DNA from: an uncultured Caryophanales bacterium
Lineage (GTDB): Bacteria > Bacillota_I > Bacilli_A > RFN20 > CAG-288
Direction of reading: 5' to 3'
DNA: 64,000 bases
Assembly: GCA_905211645.1 (NCBI GenBank)
Contig: CAJMBK010000005.1
Location: forward strand, 1 to 64,000
Under the pieces are notes generated by a model. The model searched no databases. It was not told the origin of the DNA and worked only from the letters and a program-made list of their open reading frames with translations. Positions within the stretch are counted from its first letter, which is position 1, and each line of letters starts with the position of its first letter. Shown here piece after piece: positions 58,441 through 64,000 of this stretch. The translations under genes and the position numbers were made by a program.

Positions 58441-61015
58441 AAAAATCGAACAGATCATCGAAGATATCGTCGACCAAGACATGGCTAACTCTTTGAGTGA
58501 ATCTTTCAATAGATACGCTAAAGCTGTCATGTCCGATCGTGCTATTCCAGATGTCAGAGATGGTTTAAAACCAGTTCAAAGAAGAATCATCTACGCAATG
58601 TACAAATCCCACTTCACCTTCGATCACGATACAGTTAAATCTGCTACAATCGTCGGTGATGTTATCGGTCATTACCACCCACATGGTGATACATCTGTTT
58701 ACGATGCAATGGTTAGACTTTCCCAAGAATGGAAAGCTAATGTACCTTTAGTTTTCTTCCAAGGTAACAATGGTTCCATCGATAACGACCCAGCTGCTGC
58801 TTACCGTTACACCGAAGCAAAACTTGCAAAAATTACCGATTTCATGGTTCAAGATATCGATAAAAATACCGTCGATATGTGTTACACATTCGATGATTCT
58901 CACTATGAACCTACTGTTTTACCTTGCCGTTTCCCTAATTTGTTGGTCAATGGTACTTCAGGTATCGGTATCGGTTTCTCAACCAATATTCCTACACACA
59001 ATTTAAATGAAATTATCAATGCTTGCATCTATCGTTTGGAGCATAAGAGATTATCAGTTGACCAACTCTTTGAATTTGTCAAAGGTCCAGATTTCCCTAC
59101 TGGTGGTTTAATTGATGATGTAGAAGCAATTCATACTCTTTACAGAACCGGTCAAGCAAATTTCTACATCTATTCAAAAGCAGTAATTGAAAAAGATATC
59201 AATTCAATTGTTATCACCGAAATTCCTTACGGTATTGCTAAGAACCAATTCGTCCATGACTTGGATGAAAAACGTATCAAGGATCATATCGATAATATCG
59301 AAGAAATACGTGATGAATCAACCGAAGAAATTAGAATTGTTATTGAAGTTAAAGAGAATGCTTCACCTGAAGCAGTTTTAAATTACTTGCAAGCAAAAGG
59401 TCTTTTAAGAGAAACCTATGCTGCAAATATGCTTGCTCTTGATAAAGGTCACCCTAAGACCATGAACCTTTTGGAAATTATTGATGCTTATCTTGAACAC
59501 CAAAAGGAAGTTATCAGACGTAGAAGTGAATTTATCTTGAATAAAGATAATATCAGAATCAATATCATCAACGGTTTGATCAGAGCAAGAAGTATCATCG
59601 ATGAAATCATTCAACTTGCAAAAGCTTGTGAATCTAAAGCAGATTTCAAGAATAAACTCATTGAAAGATATGGTTTCAACGAACCTCAAGCTGAAGCAAT
59701 CGCTGTTTTACAACTTTATAAATTATCAAAGACAGACGTCATGGAACTTGAAAATGAACGTTCCGCTCTTGTCGATGATATCGATTATTTAAATGCAATT
59801 TTAAATGACCAATCCAAGTTGGAAAAGGTGATTATTAAGGATTTGAAAGAGATTAATAAGCAGTTCCAACATGATAGAAAAACCCAGATTTTGGATGAGA
59901 AGATCAAAGTTGAACAAGTTGATACAACTCAACTTATCCTCAAAGAAGACTGCTATGTTGTTTTAACTCATGATGGTTACATCAAGAGAACCTCACTTAT
60001 CTCTTATCAAAAATCTATAAATGATAACTTAGTTGATTCATTACCTAAATTGAAACAAGGTGATAAGTTGCAACTTGCAATTAAGACAAACACCCATAAT
60101 GGTGTTATTGCCTTCACATCTTTGGGTAATTACATCTATGTTCCTGTTTTTGCAATTCCAGAGAATAAGTGGAAAGAAGAAGGGACACATTTGAATCACA
60201 TCATCAATCTCGATAGCAAAGAAAAGATTGTCAAAGCATATGATATTTCAACCTTTAAACAAGGCTTACATGTCATCACTTTGACTGCAAATAACAAGAT
60301 TAAACGTTCACTTTTATCCGATTACGAGACTAATAAGATCACAACAAGACCTATTAGAAATATCTCATTAAGTGGTGATGATGTTGTTGTGGCAGTGTCC
60401 ATCACTTCCGGTGACACAGATTTGTTCATCATCAGCGAAAGTGGTGTTGGTTCCATCTTCAACGAAAATGATATTCCATGCACCGGTGTTAGAACTTCAG
60501 GTGTTAAAGCCGTCAACTTTGGTAAAAATATCAGTAAACTCGTTGATTTTGTCGCTTTGGACAAGAATGACAACCCATATTTATTGTTACTTACTGACCA
60601 ACGCTGTGCTAGAGTCTTCAAGAAGGAAGAATTGATGACTGAAAAGACAGATAGATGTGGCTCTCAATGTAAATTTGTTAAGATTGGTTCATCTAACAAG
60701 ATGAATGTTTGCTCATTCTCTAAGATTTACAAGAAATCACAAATCTTAATCTGCACCAGTGTTTCAAACGAAGAACTCGATTTATCTAGTTTAAATAACG
60801 CTTCTATCAATTCATTCTTGAAAGAAAATATTTTAGATTCAGATAAATCTAAAGTTGTTATCGGTATCCATGATTTTTCATCAACAATTGACGAAAAATC
60901 CTACGTCGTTCATATCGCAAATGAAAAAGTAGAAAAGGATGAAACTAAAGAAGCTGAAAAGGCAGAACAACTTTCCATCTTCTTTGATAAGATTGATGAT
61001 ATTATCGGTAAATAG
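58424..61015 (+). CDS. parC: DNA topoisomerase IV subunit A
   Basis: 863 residues. The winged-helix region has R-A-I-P-D-V-R-D-G-L-K-P-V-Q-R-R-I, and Y-H-P-H-G-D-T-S-V-Y-D-A. The catalytic Tyr is in A-A-A-Y-R-Y-T-E, and a coiled-coil tower and a C-terminal beta-propeller (about 510-830) follow. Together with ParE it unlinks daughter chromosomes. The gene starts inside parE, using the AAGGAGG upstream of 58424. Confidence 0.9.
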   Translation: MASRSKKIEQIIEDIVDQDMANSLSESFNRYAKAVMSDRAIPDVRDGLKPVQRRIIYAMYKSHFTFDHDTVKSATIVGDVIGHYHPHGDTSVYDAMVRLSQEWKANVPLVFFQGNNGSIDNDPAAAYRYTEAKLAKITDFMVQDIDKNTVDMCYTFDDSHYEPTVLPCRFPNLLVNGTSGIGIGFSTNIPTHNLNEIINACIYRLEHKRLSVDQLFEFVKGPDFPTGGLIDDVEAIHTLYRTGQANFYIYSKAVIEKDINSIVITEIPYGIAKNQFVHDLDEKRIKDHIDNIEEIRDESTEEIRIVIEVKENASPEAVLNYLQAKGLLRETYAANMLALDKGHPKTMNLLEIIDAYLEHQKEVIRRRSEFILNKDNIRINIINGLIRARSIIDEIIQLAKACESKADFKNKLIERYGFNEPQAEAIAVLQLYKLSKTDVMELENERSALVDDIDYLNAILNDQSKLEKVIIKDLKEINKQFQHDRKTQILDEKIKVEQVDTTQLILKEDCYVVLTHDGYIKRTSLISYQKSINDNLVDSLPKLKQGDKLQLAIKTNTHNGVIAFTSLGNYIYVPVFAIPENKWKEEGTHLNHIINLDSKEKIVKAYDISTFKQGLHVITLTANNKIKRSLLSDYETNKITTRPIRNISLSGDDVVVAVSITSGDTDLFIISESGVGSIFNENDIPCTGVRTSGVKAVNFGKNISKLVDFVALDKNDNPYLLLLTDQRCARVFKKEELMTEKTDRCGSQCKFVKIGSSNKMNVCSFSKIYKKSQILICTSVSNEELDLSSLNNASINSFLKENILDSDKSKVVIGIHDFSSTIDEKSYVVHIANEKVEKDETKEAEKAEQLSIFFDKIDDIIGK

Positions 61016-61081
61016 TGCCTATATTTAATATTATTAACCTAATATTTATCCTTAAAATATATAATAGTAACAAGGAGATAT

Positions 61082-61609
61082 ATGAAAAAAGACAAAGTAA
61101 ACTACAACGCCTCAAGTATCTTCGATATCGATATAAATTTCTTTGTTTCTTTGAAAATTAAAGCCGTTATTTGTGATTTGGATAACACTCTTGATAGATT
61201 TGATGTCTTACGTCCAAATTCTAGAGTTATCGAATTAAAAGATAACCTTGAAAAGAATGGAATTGAACTTATGATTGTTTCAAACAATCATGGTCCAAGA
61301 GTTAAATCTTATTCCATGGTTCTCGGTGTTAAATATTTAGCAAATGCTAGAAAACCATTCACAAAACGTTTCAAGAAATTTCTTACCGATCAAAAATTAT
61401 CAATTGATGATGTTGTTTTTGTCGGTGATCAACTCCTTACTGATGCTAAACTTGCTCGTAAGTGCAATGTTAAATTCATCCTTACTGAACCAGTTTACAA
61501 AAAGGAGCAATGGACAACTTACTTCAATCGTTTGATTGATCGTCCATTAAGAAAAATGTATCGAAAACAAAATCGTCTTGGTCATAGATGCCCATTAAAT
61601 ACTAAGTGA
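61082..61609 (+). CDS. yqeG: YqeG-family HAD phosphatase
   Basis: 175 residues. HAD motif I is C-D-L-D-N-T-L, motif II S-N-N, motif III the K-P-F region and motif IV V-G-D-Q-L-L-T-D. This is the YqeG (HAD-IIIA) family, whose substrate is not settled. It leads the conserved yqeG-yqeH-nadD-yqeK row of Bacillota. The gene ends with TGA, showing that UGA is a stop in this organism. Confidence 0.92.
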   Translation: MKKDKVNYNASSIFDIDINFFVSLKIKAVICDLDNTLDRFDVLRPNSRVIELKDNLEKNGIELMIVSNNHGPRVKSYSMVLGVKYLANARKPFTKRFKKFLTDQKLSIDDVVFVGDQLLTDAKLARKCNVKFILTEPVYKKEQWTTYFNRLIDRPLRKMYRKQNRLGHRCPLNTK

Positions 61610-61626
61610 GCAAGGAGGAATAAATT

Positions 61627-62823
61627 ATGTTTGATGTCCCAAAGAAAAAACAAACTCGTGGTGTTACTGCAGAGATTAGAATCACAAGATGTTACGGTTG
61701 CGGTGCTATCTTACAATCAGATAAACCTTTCCAGCCTGGTTACATCAAGAAAGAAAAATTAGAATCTCAAGATTCCGATTTACTCTGCGAGAGATGCTAC
61801 AGATTAAGACACTATGGTGAAGTTAAAGAATCTGCACCAGCTTTCAACACAGACTACATTACCATTTTAGAACAAGCAAATCAAAATGGTTCCTTGGTTG
61901 TCTACGTTTTAGATAGCGTTTTTATCGAGTCTGGTTTCATCGATGATTTATTCCCATACCTCAAGAATTGCTTAGTAGTTTTAAATAAGAAGGACATCTT
62001 ACCTACAGATTTTCCAGAGCAAAAACTTATCTCTAAAGTTAGAGAAAGACTTGAAGCAGCTAATGTCCATCCATTGAATATCTTGATGATTTCCACACAA
62101 AAGAATATCAATATGGATGAACTTATGAAAGAAATCAACGAATACAGAAAAGGTAACGACGTCTTCTTCGTCGGTGTCAATAACGTTGGTAAATCCACAA
62201 TCGTTAATAAGATCTTAAAGAACTACAAGAATAACACCTCCAAGATGATTACCACAAGTAAATATCCTGGAACAACTTTGGGTGTTATTTCCATCCCACT
62301 TGATGAAGATAGCTACATGTTCGACACTCCTGGTATCTACAATGAAAGTTCATTGACAAACCAAGTCGAAAAATCCTGCCTTAAATACATTCTTCCTAGA
62401 GAGCAAATTAAGACTAGATCCTATCAACTTGATGAGGGTCGTAGTTTAATTTTCGGTGGTATCGTCAGATTTGACTTTGTTGAAAAACAAGAAGATGACA
62501 AAAAGAAATCCGGTTTCTCCGTTTTTGTCAGCAACGACGTTGATATCACAAATACCAAATTGGATAAGAACAAAGCAGATAACACATTCAAATCAATTGT
62601 TTTAGAAAACAAATTGAAACCAGTAAGTGAAAGTATCAAAGATATTAAAGATTTGAAGAGACATGAATTTGTCTTACCTCTCACTGCTGGAGAAAATGAA
62701 AACAGCAAGATCACTGTTGTCGGTTTCTGCACAATCTATGTTAAACCTAAAGGTCAAAAGATTGCCTTATGGGTTCCAAAGAATGTCAAGGTTCTTGTCG
62801 ATTTGACAAATTATCGTTCATAA
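61627..62823 (+). CDS. yqeH: YqeH, circularly permuted ribosome-assembly GTPase
   Basis: 398 residues. An N-terminal zinc finger (C-Y-G-C-G ... C-E-R-C-Y) comes first. The GTPase motifs are in permuted order, N-K-K-D (G4) and S-T-Q-K (G5) before G-V-N-N-V-G-K-S-T (G1), P-G-T-T (G2) and D-T-P-G (G3). YqeH is needed for 30S assembly in Bacillus. GGAGGA precedes the start, 17 bases after yqeG. The next gene begins one base after the stop. Confidence 0.95.
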   Translation: MFDVPKKKQTRGVTAEIRITRCYGCGAILQSDKPFQPGYIKKEKLESQDSDLLCERCYRLRHYGEVKESAPAFNTDYITILEQANQNGSLVVYVLDSVFIESGFIDDLFPYLKNCLVVLNKKDILPTDFPEQKLISKVRERLEAANVHPLNILMISTQKNINMDELMKEINEYRKGNDVFFVGVNNVGKSTIVNKILKNYKNNTSKMITTSKYPGTTLGVISIPLDEDSYMFDTPGIYNESSLTNQVEKSCLKYILPREQIKTRSYQLDEGRSLIFGGIVRFDFVEKQEDDKKKSGFSVFVSNDVDITNTKLDKNKADNTFKSIVLENKLKPVSESIKDIKDLKRHEFVLPLTAGENENSKITVVGFCTIYVKPKGQKIALWVPKNVKVLVDLTNYRS

Positions 62824-62824
62824 A

Positions 62825-63922
62825 ATGAAGAGTATAATTTTATTTGGTGGTTCATTCGATCCAATACATAACGGGCATTTAGCAATAGCCCGTTTTGCAT
62901 TGAACCATCTTGATGGTGAAAAAGTTATCTATATTCCTGCTAAGAATCCTAGATGGAAGCAAGCAAGTGATATCAAACACCGTCTTGAAATGCTTCAAAT
63001 AGCCTTAAAAGATGAACCAAATTGCGAAATTTCAACTTTTGAAATGGATCAAAATTCTCCTGTATCATATTCAGTAATCACTGCTGAATATTTCAGAAAG
63101 ATTTATCCAAATAGAAAGCTTTATTTTATTATCGGTTATGATCAATTAGACCAACTTGATGATTGGCATGAAATCGAACATATGTCGAATTTAGTTCAAA
63201 TTGTTGCTTTCGCTAGAAGAGGCTACCCTAAAAATCACGAAGCAATCAAGAAATATCATGTTCAAGTTATCGAAAATATTAAAATGCCAGTCAGTTCTAC
63301 AAAGATCAGAACCCTTCAATCTTTAGACACTAAAAAAGAAGTTATCGACTACATAGTCGATCATGATTTATATTTCTGCAAAACTGTTAAAGCTTATCTT
63401 TCCGAAGATAGATATATGCATTCAATCAGTGTTGCAAGAACTGCCTATGATATTGCTAAAGCAAACAATATCGAACCTAGTGTTGCTTATATTGCTGGAT
63501 TATTGCACGATATTGCAAAGAATATGTCTAAGCAAGAATTGCATCACTACATGGATGAACTCTTCCCAGAATATGCTTCATACCCAGAATTTACATTCCA
63601 CCAATGGGTTGGAAGTTATATCACTGAAGAATTCTTCTCCATCACTAACCAAAATATCTTAGATGCTATCTGTTATCACACAACAGGTAGAAAAATTATG
63701 TCAACCTACGATAAAATTATATACGCAAGTGATAAAATTGAACCTCTAAGAGGTTATAATTCTGATTTCTTAATCGAAGCTTGCAAAGAAAATTTAGAAA
63801 AAGGTTGGCTCTTAGTATTAAAAGAAAATGAAAAATTCTTTGAAGAGAAGCATATCAAATACAAAGATATTCCTCTTTCCAAAGAAATGTACGAAAATTA
63901 TTTATTGGAGATTTCAAAATGA
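62825..63922 (+). CDS. nadD-yqeK: Fused NadD adenylyltransferase and YqeK HD-domain hydrolase
   Basis: 365 residues. Residues 1-188 are nicotinate-nucleotide adenylyltransferase: G-G-S-F-D-P-I-H-N-G-H (nucleotidyltransferase motif) and the S-S-T-K-I-R motif. From about 190 on is a YqeK-type HD domain: H-S-I-S-V-A (metal His), G-L-L-H-D-I-A-K (HD) and later I-C-Y-H-T-T-G. YqeK proteins hydrolyse Ap4A. The two are separate genes in B. subtilis but adjacent; here no stop lies between them. No Shine-Dalgarno precedes the start, so it is coupled to yqeH. NadD and NadE (7.6 kb) are consecutive steps of NAD synthesis. The yhbY gene usually before nadD is missing. Confidence 0.93.
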   Translation: MKSIILFGGSFDPIHNGHLAIARFALNHLDGEKVIYIPAKNPRWKQASDIKHRLEMLQIALKDEPNCEISTFEMDQNSPVSYSVITAEYFRKIYPNRKLYFIIGYDQLDQLDDWHEIEHMSNLVQIVAFARRGYPKNHEAIKKYHVQVIENIKMPVSSTKIRTLQSLDTKKEVIDYIVDHDLYFCKTVKAYLSEDRYMHSISVARTAYDIAKANNIEPSVAYIAGLLHDIAKNMSKQELHHYMDELFPEYASYPEFTFHQWVGSYITEEFFSITNQNILDAICYHTTGRKIMSTYDKIIYASDKIEPLRGYNSDFLIEACKENLEKGWLLVLKENEKFFEEKHIKYKDIPLSKEMYENYLLEISK

Positions 63923-64000
63923 TCAGATGTGAAAATAAAGGTAAAATCCGTTCTAAAATTGCTCTAAACATCGCAAAAGACTTGTCCTATCACAAAGCAG
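63919..64000 (+). CDS. Start of an unidentified gene, cut by the window end
   Basis: An open frame begins with an ATGA overlap on the nadD-yqeK stop and runs to the last base (27 codons seen: M-I-R-C-E-N-K-G-K-I-R-S-K-I...). In Bacilli rsfS would be expected here, but the visible residues do not look like its N-terminus, so I give no name. Confidence 0.5.
   Translation, partial: MIRCENKGKIRSKIALNIAKDLSYHKA

Noticed and set aside
61607..61609. UGA read as tryptophan (Mycoplasma code)
   Set aside because: yqeG, prp and nadD-yqeK end in TGA exactly where the families end, and Trp is encoded by TGG throughout.

Overview
The window comes from an A+T-rich member of the Bacillota, probably on the Erysipelotrichia/Mollicutes-like side of the Bacilli (the exact taxon is inference). 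The signs are an L27 with a cleavable N-terminal extension next to the Prp protease, fused SecDF, DnaB/DnaI-type primosome genes, the cdd-era-recO-glyQS-dnaG-rpoD-trmK order, yqeG-yqeH-nadD/yqeK, plsY, and an Arg-containing EF-P loop. UGA is used as a stop (for example after yqeG), so this is not the Mycoplasma code. I saw no tRNA genes, insertion sequences, prophage or CRISPR. Almost all of it is housekeeping DNA, packed into short operons with overlapping stops and starts.

Layout: the window opens on the 3' end of a 5S rRNA. Then come a DtxR-type regulator (140-505), a TrmB-regulator/MFS/SGNH-esterase cassette (692-3759), two small lipoproteins, rplU-prp-rpmA with a leader, obg, nadE-ruvA-ruvB, secDF, recJ and a small unknown gene. 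A four-gene unit at 14761-18517 follows: a degenerate FtsA-like protein, a degenerate FtsZ-like protein that keeps the C-terminal FtsZ peptide, a helical/coiled-coil protein and a membrane protein. Next are pheST-thyX, an unknown acidic protein, and a very short dcw cluster (mraZ-rsmH-small membrane protein) that ends in a string of adjacent hairpins and a terminator. On the minus strand lies pfkA-pyk-ROK kinase-thrS.

The plus strand resumes with a DnaB-like and a DnaI-like replication protein (the latter with no recognisable P-loop), a C39-peptidase-like membrane protein, then ybeY-cdd-era-recO-glyQS-dnaG, a divergent sigma-70-like gene, rpoD, trmK and a second divergent sigma-like gene. ispH (minus) diverges from apt-relA-hisS-aspS-DEAD helicase. 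ispG and a methyltransferase (minus) diverge from rpmG-efp-yneF. plsY and a zinc-ribbon membrane protein (minus) diverge from parE-parC-yqeG-yqeH-nadD/yqeK.

Most worth following up are: (1) the FtsA-like/FtsZ-like module with its two unknown partners, because the mraZ cluster here lacks ftsA and ftsZ; (2) two divergent sigma-like genes flanking rpoD-trmK; (3) an almost identical promoter-region box in front of nadE and of the C39-like membrane protein; (4) the contiguous-helix RNA candidate after the mraZ cluster. Several proteins have lost hallmark nucleotide-binding residues (FtsA-like, FtsZ-like, DnaI-like), which suggests a lineage that kept folds as scaffolds while losing activities. That last point is inference. 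All family assignments were made by reading motifs, with no database search.
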